In this document: positions 32,761 through 43,785 of the stretch, in pieces
Numbering within the stretch: position 1 is the stretch's first letter
How the letters are laid out: every line of letters begins with the position of its first letter
Origin: Tuctoria greenei
Lineage: Eukaryota > Streptophyta > Magnoliopsida > Poales > Poaceae
Assembly (NCBI GenBank): GCA_036927565.1
Contig: JAYESD010000009.1
Location: 156,324,929-156,388,928, forward strand
Length of the DNA stretch: 64,000 nt
Direction of reading: 5' to 3'
Notes under the pieces: model-generated
The model's input: only the letters and a program-made list of their open reading frames with translations
Database searches by the model: none
Told to the model about the DNA's origin: nothing
Translations under genes and position numbers: made by a program

Positions 32761-33876
32761 CGAGGGTGCCACGCAGGTACCGAAGGATCCGCTTCACCGA
32801 CGTGAGATGTGGCTCCCGCGGATCATGCATGTGGAGACACACCTGCTGAACCGCGTAGGAGATGTCCGGCCTGTTGAAGGTGAGGTATTGCAGGGCACCT
32901 GCAAGACTCCTGTAAGTGGTGGGGTCGGTGACTGGGGCGCCGTCGGCCGAAAACACCTTCGCCTGGGTGTCCACGGGAGTGGAGCACGGCTTGCAATCAG
33001 CCATGCCCGCTCGCTCGAGGATATCCAGGCAGTACTGTCGCTGGTGGACGAACAGACCGCACGGGCGGTGCTCGACCGCAACGCCCACGAAGTGGTGGAG
33101 CTGGTCAAGGTCCTTCATCGCGAACTACCGCTGCAGAGCGAAGATCGTGCGCTGAAGGAGAGACGGGCTGGACGCTGTGAGGACAATATTGTCCACGTAC
33201 AGGAGGAGGTACACGGTGTCAGCCTCGCGCCTATAGACGAAGAGCAAGGTGTCCGACTTGGCCTCGACGAAGACTAACGAGGTCAAAAAGGAGGCGGACC
33301 GGCTGTACCAAGCCCGAGGCGCCTGCTTCAGGCCGTATAGGGACTTGTTCAGCCGACAAACCAAGTCTGGGCGGGCTGAATCAATGAACCCTATCGGCTG
33401 ACTGCAATGCACCGTCTCCGTCAGCGTCCCGTGGAGGAAGGCGTTCTTGACGTCCAGCTGGTGGACAAGCCAAGAACGCGAGAGGGCCAACGACAGAACG
33501 GTGCGAACCGTCGCCGACTTCACCACCGGGCTGAAGGTCTCGTCGTAGTCGACGCTGGGGCGCTGCGTGAAGCCGCGAAGAACCTACTGTGCCTTGTACC
33601 TATCCAGGGACCCATCCGCCTTCCTTTTATGCGTGAACACTCACTTGCCCGTGACAACATTGCCACGACCACGACGGGGAACCAGATCTCAGGTTTGGTT
33701 GTCAAGCAGGGCCACATACTCTTCTTCCATAGCCCGACACCAGTGAGGATCGGCGAGGGCGCTACGGACAGAAGAGGGGATAGGCGAGATGGATGAGGAG
33801 GCAGGCGGTGGAGAGGTCGACGAGGAGAGGACGACCCCGGAGAACCGCTCCACCGGTCGTAGGACCCCAGCGGCAT
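32761..33876 (-). pseudogene. copia reverse transcriptase (minus strand)
   Basis: Three minus-strand frames cover the RT: about 33876-33520 (N-terminal part), 33526-33125 with LDVKNAFLHGTL and LNKSLYGLKQAPRAWY, and 33118-32761 with the thumb and the start of RNase H (LRYLRGTLDYG). The catalytic motif reads Y-V-D-N-I near 33200, so the second aspartate is lost. A stop at 33125 and an upstream frame change add to the inactivation. Confidence 0.82.
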
Positions 33877-34017
33877 GTCAGGTCACCATCGGGTGGACGT
33901 GCCTAGGATCTCGGTGGAGCAGCGGAGGGTGGTACACTGGAGGCTCGGTGTGGGAAGCGAACGGTGCACCAACCCGCGCTCGTCGCTGATAGACAACATT
34001 GGTGTCAGCATACCGCA

Positions 34018-34411
34018 ACGTCGGGGCCGCGCTCGGCACGACAGGCGATGTTGGGGCCGCGTGTGATGCAGTGGGCGACGTCGGGACGGCGGGGCCATGC
34101 GTGGTGCAGCGAGCGACGTCGGGGACGGTGGGGCCACGTGTGGCGCAGAGGACGATGTTGGGGACGCCAGGAACGCGCGTGGCGCAGCGGGCGACGTCGG
34201 GGACGCCGCTGCCGCCCGTGGCGCAAGAGAAGACGTCGGGGACATCGGGGCCGCGCGTGGCGCAGCGAGCGACGTCAGGGACGCCAGTGCCACGCATGGC
34301 GCAGTGGGCGATGTCGGGGCCGTCGGCACCGTGCGTGGCACGGCGGCAACGTCGAGGATGCCTGGGCCACGCGTGGCACAGCTGGTGGCGTCAGGGACGC
34401 CGGTGCCACAT
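34018..34411. repeat. 39-bp minisatellite, about ten units
   Basis: Units of 39-40 bp, each beginning GTGGCGCAG-like and containing GACGTCGGGGACG-like sequence, follow head to tail (for example 34101, 34140, 34179, 34218, 34257, 34296). They lie in the linker between copia integrase and RT. Because 39 is a multiple of three, most units keep an open frame and on the minus strand encode a 13-residue repeat with the pattern A-T-R-G-P-x-V-P-D-V. Confidence 0.88.
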
Positions 34412-34587
34412 AAAGCACAACGCGAGAGTAACCTGCAGGAAGTAAAAAACAAGGTCACTCTATAGGAGCGACCTCAGGGTCAGTGGGGAAGAGGGAAGCC
34501 AACTCAGCGACAGAGTCAGAGGACGAAGAGGAAAAAGGAAAAGAGGACTCGTCGAAGACGACATGTCGAGAGACCAAGATACGACGG
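34412..34587 (-). pseudogene. copia integrase C-terminal/linker fragment left of the gypsy insertion
   Basis: Minus-strand sequence directly left of the gypsy target duplication reads SRHVVFDESSFPF, the conserved end of the copia integrase region. It continues what is seen to the right of the insertion at 39841. A Ser/Leu-rich linker follows toward the minisatellite. Confidence 0.7.
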
Positions 34588-35450
34588 TGTCGGTACCCTG
34601 GGTACCATATACTCCTTGGGATTGCAAAGATCTCAAGGGAAAGTCATCCACTTGATTTGAAGACCTTCGAAGGCCCACATGTCAGACATGTCCGGACCCG
34701 CTTCTCCAAGATGCTTAGTCCCAGGGTTGCCACGTGTACTATCAGACCGGAGCTACTGCCCGCAAGGGGGAAGCTCCGGGCTATGTACCGAAATGGCACC
34801 CCCGGACCTAACCCCAGACCGAGGGAAGCTCTGGTGCTGACACGTGTCGGGTAACACCGGAGCCATCTGTTCCCCACAGTGTGCTCCGGTGCTGCCACAT
34901 GTCCAACCGTCGGATCTTCAGCTTCTAACCTCCGAAAGACTCCACAACGGCTCCGGATCTTCAAAGGGGAATCAAGGACTTCAAGACCTGATCAAGTGTC
35001 ATTAATACTATATTAATGACACACGATCGGACAACCTTAATTACCAGTAACGGTGCTATCAAAGCCATAACTCGGTCATTAAGGGTAATTAAACGTGTTG
35101 AATGTGTATCAATATCAGTAACCGTCGGGGCCACCTGACGGGCCAGACTAACTTGTAACAGCCTGCCCTTGTACTATAAAAGGACAGGCCGACGATACAT
35201 AGGGAGGCTCTACACGCCCTACACACTCGAACACATACTAGACAGACGCTCTAGACATACATCCAATACAACATCAACACACCCCGTGGAGTAGGGTATT
35301 ACGCTCAGGCGGCCCGAACCACGTAAATCCCCGTGTCTACTGTGTCATTTACAATTGACCTTCTTGAATCTCCGCGCGCCCATACTGAACCTCAAACTCA
35401 TCTAACACATTAGTAGTGTCGAGAGATTTGTTGGATCAAAACCACCGACA
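34588..35450 (+). repeat. 5' LTR of gypsy element 2
   Basis: TGTCGGTACC to CCACCGACA. TATA box TATAAAA at 35175-35181, and the shared block GGAGTAGGGTATTACGCTCA near 35288-35310. Confidence 0.93.
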
Positions 35451-35470
35451 GTTGGCGCGCCAGGTAGGGG
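35451..35470 (+). other. primer-binding site region of gypsy element 2
   Basis: Directly after the LTR comes a G-T spacer and TGGCGCGCCAGGTAGGGG, in the position and TGG-initial form of a tRNA primer-binding site. I did not assign the tRNA. Confidence 0.65.
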
Positions 35471-35489
35471 TGCATGAGATTTTAAGAAT

Positions 35490-37480
35490 GGTGAACTCAG
35501 CCGCTGGATCATCCAATGGTCATCCCGCTGTTCAAGCTATTAGAGGTAACCCCTTCAATATGCAACCACCAGCAGGAACCACGGCTCCAGCAGGGTCACA
35601 CTCCCACCACCACCACCTCCACCAGCAAATCAAGATGGACAACGCGATGGTGCACCGACGTCAATCACTACGTGGGCAAATCTCAACAACCTGAAACATG
35701 CGCTTCATGCAGCACGTGCTCTTCTTCAGCGCCCACCACCTCCGGACGCATCCCAGGATGCAATGGAGCAGTGGAGGACTGATGTGGAACACTTGGTTGC
35801 AGCAGCAGCCGACCACGTCAGCAACCAGTGTCCTCCTCCTTCAGGACGGGCCCCATCGCAGCGGTGGACCTTGTCTGGCAGACTTGGTCCACACGTTTCC
35901 AACAACAGGAGACGTGCTGCATCACAGCAGGTGACGTCGTTGCCCTCCGGAGCACGACGCACTCACACGGTATCAAGGCTTTCAACTCATGACCTCTGGG
36001 CGGAGCTTGATCGCCGATATCGCCAACAAGACGGCCGAGTCCATATTGAGCGTGCTCGTGAAAGACGAGAAGCTCAAGACATTCCTGCTCCTGAAGGAGT
36101 AGGAGGAGGCTGTTCAGCCCTGGTCATGCATCTGCGTATGGTCAGGTGGCCACAGAAGTTCCGGCCTCACCTGCCGGAGAAGTTCGACAGGACTGTTAAT
36201 CCTGTCGAATTTCTTCAGATTTACTCCACTGCTATCTTGGCAGCTGGAGGAAATGAGGTCGTAATGGCCAATTATTTCCCAGTGGCTTTAACTGGGACCG
36301 CCAGGTCCTGATTTATGAGCCTTCCACCCAACTCCATCAACAGTTGGGAGGAGCTGTGCTGGCAGTTCACCGCCAACTTCGGGAGTTCTTACACCCGACT
36401 AGGCACTGAACTGGACCTTTTTGCAATCGTGCAAAAAGGGGGAGAATCCCTACGATCATTCATCCAGTGATTCTCTCAGGCACGAAACACTATCCCTTCT
36501 ATCTCTAGCGCTTCTGTCATCGTGGCATTTAGACAGGGAGTGCGAGATAAGAAGATGTCGGAGAAACTGGCAATCAAGGAGATTACCAGTGTCACGGAAC
36601 TCTTCAGCTTGGCTGACAAATGTGCTAGAGCTGCGGAGGGCCATGAAATGCACTCCAAACCAACTCCGGAGGATCACAAGAAATCCTCCAAAGAAGAAGT
36701 CGCTACCTCTGGGAGTGGCAAGAAGAAGAAAAAGACCAACGGCAAGAAGAAGCCGTCGGCCGGTGCATCCAATGCTGCAGCTGCTGCAGCTCCGGGGGGT
36801 CGGGGCTACGCCCCGAGAAGCGACATCGACCGTCTTCTAAAGACGGTGGCAAACCCAAGGTGTGGTGTCCAATTCACAAAACGGACAGCCACAATTTGGA
36901 AGACTGCCGGGAGGTCCAAAACCTTGCCGATCGCTACAACAAGCGCCGGGAAGAAGCTCCTTTCCGACAGAGGGAAGGAAAACAAAAAAGTTGACGAAGC
37001 TCCGGCTGAAGAGGAGTTAGGTTTTCAGAATCCCAAAAAGGTCCTGAAGGCCGTCTACACCTCCGTCGACGATGATTCCGACGTCTCTGACAATGAACGT
37101 CAGAAGACCATGAACACCATTTTTGGTGGATCATGGGACATTACCTCCCGCCGCGTCATCAAGACTATGCGTCGGGACATGGCTGCTGTAGCTCCTGCAG
37201 CCAGAGCGGAGCCTCATCGGAAGTGGATGGACACAGCCATCACTTTTGATGCTTCGGACTGCCCTCGAAGCATGGTTGGAGCAGGTCAGCTACCTTTGAT
37301 GGTATCTCCTACCATCAACAACATCCAGCTCCACCATGTTATGATAGACGGAGGATCGGGGCTCAACCTCATAAGCTTCAAAGCTTTTACCAAGTTTCAG
37401 CTCCGACCTTCGGATCTCTACCCCTCCCGACCTTTCTCCGGAGTAGGTCCGGGAGCCATTACCCACTCGGAGCTATTACC
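35490..37480 (+). pseudogene. gypsy Gag and start of protease
   Basis: Gag begins at about ATG 35490. A Pro/His-rich N-terminus is followed, in 35763-36311 and on in a second frame to about 36470, by the retrotransposon Gag core (FLQIYSTAILAAGGNE, W-E-E-L-C-W-Q-F). 36522-37480 continues with a Lys-rich stretch and a zinc-knuckle-like C..H..C segment near 36850-36920 that is out of frame. The protease active site D-G-G-S-G-L-N near 37348 follows. At least four disruptions are present. Confidence 0.75.
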
Positions 37481-37903
37481 CTCCCCGTTACCTTCGGGAC
37501 CCGGGAGAAGTATCGCACCGAGAAGTTGGTCTTTGACGTTGCTCATATCAATTTACCCTTCAATGCCATCTTGGGTAGGCCTGCCTTGTACAAATTCATG
37601 GCAGCTGCTCATTATGGTTACCTGGTGTTAAAAATGCCAACACCAGTAGGCGTTCTCTGGATCCGCGGAGATCGTACTGCCGGAGTAACTGCTCTGGAAG
37701 AACTCCATGCCCTTACCACGGCGCAAGAGGAGGACTCCAGGCAAGAGCAATCTCCAAAACCCCCGAGCATTCGTCAGCGAGGCTCGACTTCTGCACCTCG
37801 TGTGCAGCCAAGCGGCGACACCGACATCCCCGTTAAAGTCGTCCAAATTGGTACCGATGCCGCTCAGACCACCTGTATATCGGGGGGATTGAACGACAAA
37901 TAG
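37481..37903 (+). pseudogene. gypsy protease C-terminal part (element 2)
   Basis: This matches 19-436 of the first gypsy copy and ends at a TAG at 37901-37903. It carries ILGRPALYKFMAAAHYGYLV and an acidic linker. Confidence 0.75.
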
Positions 37904-38891
37904 GAACTCGCGCTCATCACTTTCCTTCGGGCTAATGTCGACGTGTTTGCGTCACAAATGCCTGGGATCCCCAGGGAAGTGATTGAGCACAATCTGAATA
38001 TCTACCCCGACGCCCGGCCTGTGCATCAGAAGCCTCGGAAGCAATCCGTAGAGCGACAGAACTTCATCTGACAAGAAGTGAAGAAGTTGCTCGAAGTTGG
38101 ATTCATCCGAGAAGTCTTCCATCGAAAATGGCTGGCAAACCCAGTCGTTGTGCCCAAGGCCGGCGGGAAGCTTGGGATGTGTATCGACTACACAACACTA
38201 AATAAGGCATGTCCAAAAGATCCATTCCCACTACCTAGAATAGATCAGATAGTGGATTCCACCTCCGGGTGTGAATTACTGTGTTTGCTAGACGCATATT
38301 CTGGGTATCATCAAATCAGAATGTCTAAGGAAGATGAAGAGCATACCTCTTTCATCACAGTAGATGGATTGTACTGTTACACAGCCATGCCATTTGGTCT
38401 CAGGAATGCAGCTTCAACCTTTGTACGAGCTATGTACAAAACCTTTGAAGAACTCATTAGAGACATAGTGGAAGTGTACGTCGATGACATTGTGGTCAAG
38501 GTCAAGAACAAGGAGTCACTCCTTGACACCTTGCAGGTTGTCTTCGATAAGCTGCGGGTCACCTGCACAAAGCTAAACCCAGACAAGTGTGTCTTCGGGG
38601 TTAGCTCCGGAAAACTTCTTGATTTCCTGGTAAGTCACCGGGGCATAGAATCTAATCCGGCGAAGATCAAAGCCATTGAAGACATGCGGCCACCAACCCG
38701 CATCAAAGATGTCCAAAAGCTAACTGGATGTCTAGCAGCCCTCAGCCAGTTCATTTCAAGACTAGCGGAACGGGCACTACCCTTCTTCAAGTTATTGAGG
38801 AAGTCCGGACCATTCCAATGGTCTGAAGAAGCAGAAAAGGCATTCCAGGAGCTAAAAGAGTTCCTCACCACCCTACCAATTCTGGTAGTTC
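37904..38891 (+). pseudogene. gypsy reverse transcriptase, truncated at its 3' end
   Basis: The RT opens after a stop at 38069-38071. The frame from 38078 holds VVVPKAGGKLGMCIDYTTLN, PFGLRNAASTF and an intact Y-V-D-D-I-V near 38475-38495. Near 38885-38895 the RT-RNase H connection is replaced without a frame break by sequence that normally precedes the polypurine tract. The remaining frame reads through the LTR start and has no function. Confidence 0.85.
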
Positions 38892-38971
38892 AAAAGTCGA
38901 AGGATGGACCCACCTCCGGCGGAATGACTTCACCCAAGGGGTCTTCCCCAGAGGTGGGCCCAGGGGGCCAC

Positions 38972-39835
38972 TGTCGGTACCCTGGGTACCATATACTCCT
39001 TGGGATTGCAAAGATCTCAAGGGAAAGTCATCCACTTGATTTGAAGACCTTCGGAGGTCTACATGTCAGACATGTCCGGACCCGTTTCTCCAACATGGTT
39101 AGTCCCAGGGTCGCCACGTGTACTATCAGACCGGAGCTACCGCCCGCAAGGGGGAAGCTCCGGGCTATGTACCGAAATGGCACCCCCGGACCTAACCCCA
39201 AACCGAGGGAAGCTCCGGTGCTGACATGTGTCGGGTAACACCGGAGCCATCTGTTCCCCACAGTGTGCTCCGGTGCTGCCATGTGTCCAACCGTCGGATC
39301 TTCAGGCTCTAACCTCCGGAAGACTCCACAACAGCTCCGGATCTTCAAAGGGGAATCAAGGACTTCAAGACCTGATCAAGTGTCATTAATACTATAGTAA
39401 TGACACACGACCGGACGACCTTAATTACCAGTAACGGTGCTGTCAAAGCCCATAACTCGGTCATTAAGGGTAATTAAACGTGCTGAATATGTATCAATAT
39501 CAGTAACCGCCGGGGCCACCTGTCGGGCCAGGCTAACTTGTAACGGCCTATCCTTGTACTATAAAAGGACAGGCCGATGATACATAGGGGGACTCTACAC
39601 GCCCTACACACTCGAACACATACTAGACAGACGCTCTAGACATACATCCAATACAACATCAACACACCCCGTGGAGTAGGGTATTACGCTCAGGCGGCCT
39701 GAACCACGTAAATCCCCGTGTCTACTGTGTCATTTACAATTGACCTTCTTTAATCTCCACGCGCCCACACCGAACCTCAAACTCCTCTAACACTTTAGTA
39801 GTGTCGGGAGATCTGCCGGATCAAAACCACCGACA
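38972..39835 (+). repeat. 3' LTR of gypsy element 2
   Basis: It starts right after the purine-rich tract 38951-38971 and ends CCGACA before the GACGG duplication. TATA box at 39560-39566. Confidence 0.93.
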
Positions 39836-39840
39836 GACGG

Positions 39841-41623
39841 GTGGTAAGATCAAGACACCGGTACCCCTTATGGTTAGGGGAGTACCCAAGGAAGACACAC
39901 CGAGTCGAGTGAGGCGCGAGCTTATGAGGAGCGGTGGCGGAGAGGTTAGGATAGCAAGCGCACCCGAAGACTTGAAGGTGGTCGTAAAGAGGATGAGTGC
40001 CGAACAAAGCGAAGTGAGGAGTAGGAGCACTAATCGCCTTAGTAGGAAGGCGATTAATGAGGTAGGTGGTGGTATGAAGCGCATTCTCCCAATAGTGAGC
40101 AGGAGTAGAAGTCTGGAACAACAGGGAGCGCATGACATCATTGGTGGTCCGAATCATGCGCTTAGCCTTGCCGTTTTGGGGAGAAGTGTACGGGCAAGAC
40201 ATGCACAATTGAACACTGTGAGAAAGAAGGAAGTCACGGAACACATAATTATCAAACTCGCGCCCGTTGTCGCACTGGACCGCCCTGATCGTGCGTCCAA
40301 ACTGGGTGGACACCCAAGGGAAGAAGTGAGAGTGCCGAAAGTATCAGAATTCTGTCGCAAGGGAAAAGTCCACGAATAGTGTGAGAAATCATCAACGACG
40401 ATCAAGTAATACTTAAGGCTGGAAACACCGAGAATAGGATATGTCCAAAGATCACAGTGAATCAGATCAAAGATGTGCTTGACACGAGTGACAGAGTGTG
40501 AAAAAGGAAGACGAACGTGGCGACCCAACTGACAAGCATGGCAAAGAGACTCATGAGTACCCTGAGTACACGAAATCACTAAACTACCAGACAACTTCGA
40601 CATAGCATCAATGCCGGGGTGACCAAGCCGACGATGCCAGATGGTCGAAGAGGCTGTCGTAGTCAGGGCAAGAGGTGGATCGGAAGATGGAAGATGCATC
40701 GTGTACAAAGGTCCCGAACTCTCACAGCGAAAAAGAACACGTCGAGTAGTAAGATCCTTCACAGGTAAACCAAAAGGATCGAACTCGATGGAAACACGGT
40801 TGTCAATAGTGAAACGGCGAACGGAAAGAAGGTGTTGAATGATGTCAGGGGCAACAAGAACATCACGAAGCTGAAAGGAACTTGACAAACCCAAGTCACC
40901 TACTGAGGTGACCGGAAGAACCGACCCTTTCCCAACAACGATAGATGAAGGATGAGAAGGGTGGGAAGGGTGGGTAGAAGAGAGTATACCGGCGTCAGGG
41001 GTGGTGTGGTACGAGGCGCCAGAGTCCACGACCCAGTCAGGACCGGACGACGTGAGACCCCGCAGGTAGGCCGACGGCGTAGGTCGGGTCGCGACATGCC
41101 ACGGCGATGGTGGCGCTAGAGAGGAAGACACCACACCCGGGCTGCCACCAGAAGTGCCAACGGAGAAGGTAACGGCTGGTTCGGGCACCTGTACGTCAGA
41201 ACGAGGTCGAACAGCAGTCGTCCAAGTAGTGGCGCCGATAGCGGCTGAGGGGGGCCACGAAACCATAACAGGAGCAGGGTCCACGGGACCAGCAGCTCCC
41301 GCGCGCCAGGAGGTGGCGCTGGCGACCAGGAGCTGCGGACCAGCCAGCGAGGGGACGAAGCTGGGGGAAGGACCATTGGCCGGCCAAGCGGCGGCGGTGG
41401 CTCTCGCTCCGGTGAGGCCGGTGGTGGCGCTCGGTGCACCAGCGACGACCAGGTGGGGCGCGGATCCGGCGGCGGCCAAGTGGGGTGCGGATCTGGAGGC
41501 AGTACACGACGATGGCTGCGGCGGCCAAGGACACGACGACGGCGGCAGCAGCGCCGCTACACTCGATGGCATAGGAAAAGCGTGTTGCGTTGTCGCCTCC
41601 ACCGTCGCAAGTCTACCCGGCAA
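39841..41623 (-). pseudogene. copia protease, pre-integrase and integrase (minus strand)
   Basis: The minus-strand frame from 41623 opens with a low-complexity Ala/Pro/Ser stretch. The protease site W-V-V-D-S-G-A-S-Y-H lies near 41020-41050, the pre-integrase motif WHRRLGHPG near 40615-40640 and the first integrase region (D-C/L-W, VVDDFSHYSW) near 40390-40450. A frame change near 40310 leads to CDNGREFDNYVF and Y-T-S-P-Q-N-G-K-A-K-R (39841-40313), where the usual catalytic Glu region reads K-A-K-R. The gypsy target site lies at 39836-39840. Confidence 0.82.
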
Positions 41624-41844
41624 TACACGGTCTTGGACGCGCCCTTGCCGAGAACGTCGTTGAACTGTCCGTACCGGACGGTGTGGTCGAGAACCGCCGG
41701 AGGGAGGGGGCCAGTCATCGCTCGTCGAGAGCTACTGAGGGGATGGGGGGCGGCTGCCGCTCGTCGAGATCCGTTGGGGGAGGCGCCCCCACCGCCGCCC
41801 GTCGAGAGTTGCCGCCGCGGGGTCGAGCTCGCACGACGCGACAC
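41557..41844 (-). other. WNK-kinase-like P-loop fragment within copia 5' region
   Basis: The minus-strand frame reads a Gly/Pro/Arg-rich start and then V-R-Y-G-Q-F-N-D-V-L-G-K-G-A-S-K-T-V-Y (about 41640-41700). This is the N-terminal kinase-lobe signature of plant WNK kinases, in which the ATP-contacting lysine sits in the glycine-rich loop G-K-G-x-x-K-T-V-Y. The match stops after T-V-Y, followed by C-R and GTAGAC, which could be a splice site or a recombination point. No further kinase sequence was seen. It lies where copia Gag should be, so a host gene fragment captured by the element is the likely reading. Confidence 0.6.
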
Positions 41845-42000
41845 CCCTTTGGAAGGGAAGGGAGACGAGGTCGGGTCCAGAGGGCAGCGTACTGAATTGG
41901 GCGGCTGAAATGAGAGGCGGCGGGGGCGGGCGGCGCCGGCGGGCGGTGCCAGCGGGCGGCGGGGGCCTGGCGGCTTAGAGGAGGAGAGAGAAGATTAGGG

Positions 42001-42014
42001 ATAGCCTGGTACCA
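42001..42014 (-). other. primer-binding site of minus-strand copia, diverged
   Basis: The minus strand reads TGGTACCAGGCTAT directly after the LTR end CTAATT. It matches the start of the initiator methionine tRNA site TGGTATCAGAGC with differences. Confidence 0.65.
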
Positions 42015-42118
42015 AATTAGAAGGGAATATTCATTAGGGTTGAGTGTCATGAGTACAAATATCCCCTAGGGCTAGATACATGGGTCTGGGCCAATAAACC
42101 CATACACACAGTCCAACA
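42015..42118 (-). repeat. 5' LTR of minus-strand copia
   Basis: A 104 bp copy matching 31572-31675 with several differences. It is followed on the right by GTAAC, the partner of the GTCAC duplication on the left. Confidence 0.87.
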
Positions 42119-43634
42119 GTAACAAAAGATACTTATTTGCCTCTTTCGTACTTAAAAGTTTGCAACATTTTAATTCATCTTTGAACTAAAATATAACAAA
42201 AATTTTAAAACGAAACGAGTACTTAGATATTTTAATATATATTTTTATATTGTCTTATAATAAAAAATTTTAAATTATTGTACTTGGCTCCTATTAATTT
42301 TGCACATCGTACTTGGCAGTGTAAATGCCAAAAATAAATGTAGCTAGCTATAAAAGTTAGTGGATCAGGTAAATACCTTTTTTTTGCCAGACAATGCTGT
42401 TTTATTTTTTGACAATGTAAATGTCTATGTTGTGTCAAAACCATATATCGTTTGACAAATTAACAATACCTTCCTACGTGTAGATCATATCCAAAGGGCG
42501 TACTAAAACAATTTTGCAAGGAGGACCCCCTTATGATGAAGACAGTTTGCAGAGTCCTTGAATCTGTGACTATATAGATCTTCATAACCGTAAAAGAAAT
42601 AATATACAGTGATTCAATAATAGAATATACAGGCTATAGAAACAATGCTTTGAACATTTTATGAAACGTTTTAATCTGTATAGAAAACGTATAGTAACAA
42701 TAACACTCTTTCCGTCACTCTAAAAGTATATCACGCCCTTCAATTCATTTTTAAACTAAAACGTGACAAATTTTTTAGAACGAAGATATAACACATTAAG
42801 TGAGAATTTATGATCTCATATCCGAATTCAGCGTTCACTAACTAATAAATCATTGCATGCACATACCAACAATTATGATGCAGCCTTGAACGTTTGATTG
42901 CAGGTCTGTATGTTTTTTGCTTATTCTCTAGTGGCAGTCGAGACGGTAACCCGCTAGTGGTTTCACAAAATTAGTTCTAGGAATCGTGGTTTTATGAAAA
43001 GATGACCAAATAATTAAGTTCAATGAAATTAACTCTAAGAAAAGTAAGATATATATATAGCTAAAATAAAACTAAAACACATATCTGCGTAGGTGGGTAC
43101 CTAGTGAATCTTACTTCGAATATAGTTGTAAATTTTGTCAAAACTAGTGCACACTCTCTCTCAGCTGAAATTCTGAATTTATGTACATAAATAATTTTGA
43201 TCCAACACTGCCACAACGTGAACACTTGTTACAGACTTTTGATCTGCCCGTACACACAGTGAAGTAGCTGTGCTTAATATATATGGTATATAACATAGTC
43301 GCAAAACACTATGTTACGGTTTTGATACCATATGTCAAATAATACCATATGTTAGATTTTCTAATACCACATGTCAAATAATATGCTACCATGCATGTAA
43401 TCAGTTGCAAAAATGCTTTAGGCGAAAAATAATTCTGACACACCACATGTTGTCTATATTTCATTACCAAAATCGATAATATAATGAAAGTTGCATAAAA
43501 TAATGATAGTTTAGCCTATATTTGATAAATCGATTAACAAATTAAAAAGTCCCCATTGGGTTTTGATTTACACATGTTACTATAAAACAGAACATCAATG
43601 TTTTGGTGAGATACAAAGAGACGGTTCATTTCGA

Positions 43635-43785
43635 TTAATTTCTTACCGTGCTTTGGTGTTTTTATAAAGGACTTTTTTTATTGTTATTCGGGTGATTCAC
43701 CGATTCAATTTAATTGCTTACTGTGATTTGGTGTTTTCTAAAAAGTATTTTTTTATTGTTATTCAGTGATTTGCGGGGAGGTGAG
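43635..43785. repeat. imperfect tandem duplication, about 75 bp units
   Basis: Two adjacent units each read TAATTxCTTACxGTGxTTTGGTG, then a T-rich stretch and TTTATTGTTATTC(A/G)G(G)TGATT. They lie directly next to the SINE-like segment and may be its 3' body and a duplicate. Confidence 0.65.

Larger units (their letters stand above)
34588..39835 (+). mobile_element. internally deleted Ty3/gypsy element with both LTRs
   Basis: It is the same family as the gypsy element at the left end of the window. 5' LTR 34588-35450 (863 bp), 3' LTR 38972-39835 (864 bp), both TGTCGG...CCGACA, with a perfect 5-bp duplication GACGG at 34583-34587 and 39836-39840. It keeps gag, protease and most of RT, but from about 38890 it jumps directly to the sequence next to the polypurine tract. 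Missing are both RNase H domains, integrase and the whole antisense region. The LTRs differ by a few percent by eye. It sits in the copia integrase. Confidence 0.93.
31572..42118 (-). mobile_element. Ty1/copia retrotransposon with 104 bp LTRs, host for nested insertions
   Basis: On the minus strand the element runs from LTR 42118-42015 through a primer site, protease, integrase, RT and RNase H to LTR 31675-31572. The two LTRs are each 104 bp, start TGTTG and end CTAATT. Flanking duplications are GTCAC at 31567-31571 and GTAAC at 42119-42123 (one mismatch). Removing the nested gypsy and hAT-like insertions leaves about 4.7 kb. The Gag region appears largely missing and is replaced near the 5' end by a Gly/Pro-rich stretch holding a WNK-like motif. 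Breaks in integrase and RT make it inactive. Confidence 0.88.

Noticed and set aside
34018..34411. CRISPR-like array
   Set aside because: Units are contiguous without unique spacers, in plant transposon DNA; it is a minisatellite.
33883..34458. 191-residue repetitive minus-strand ORF as a separate gene
   Set aside because: It is the translation of the 39-bp minisatellite within copia pol; several frames are open only because the repeat length is a multiple of three.
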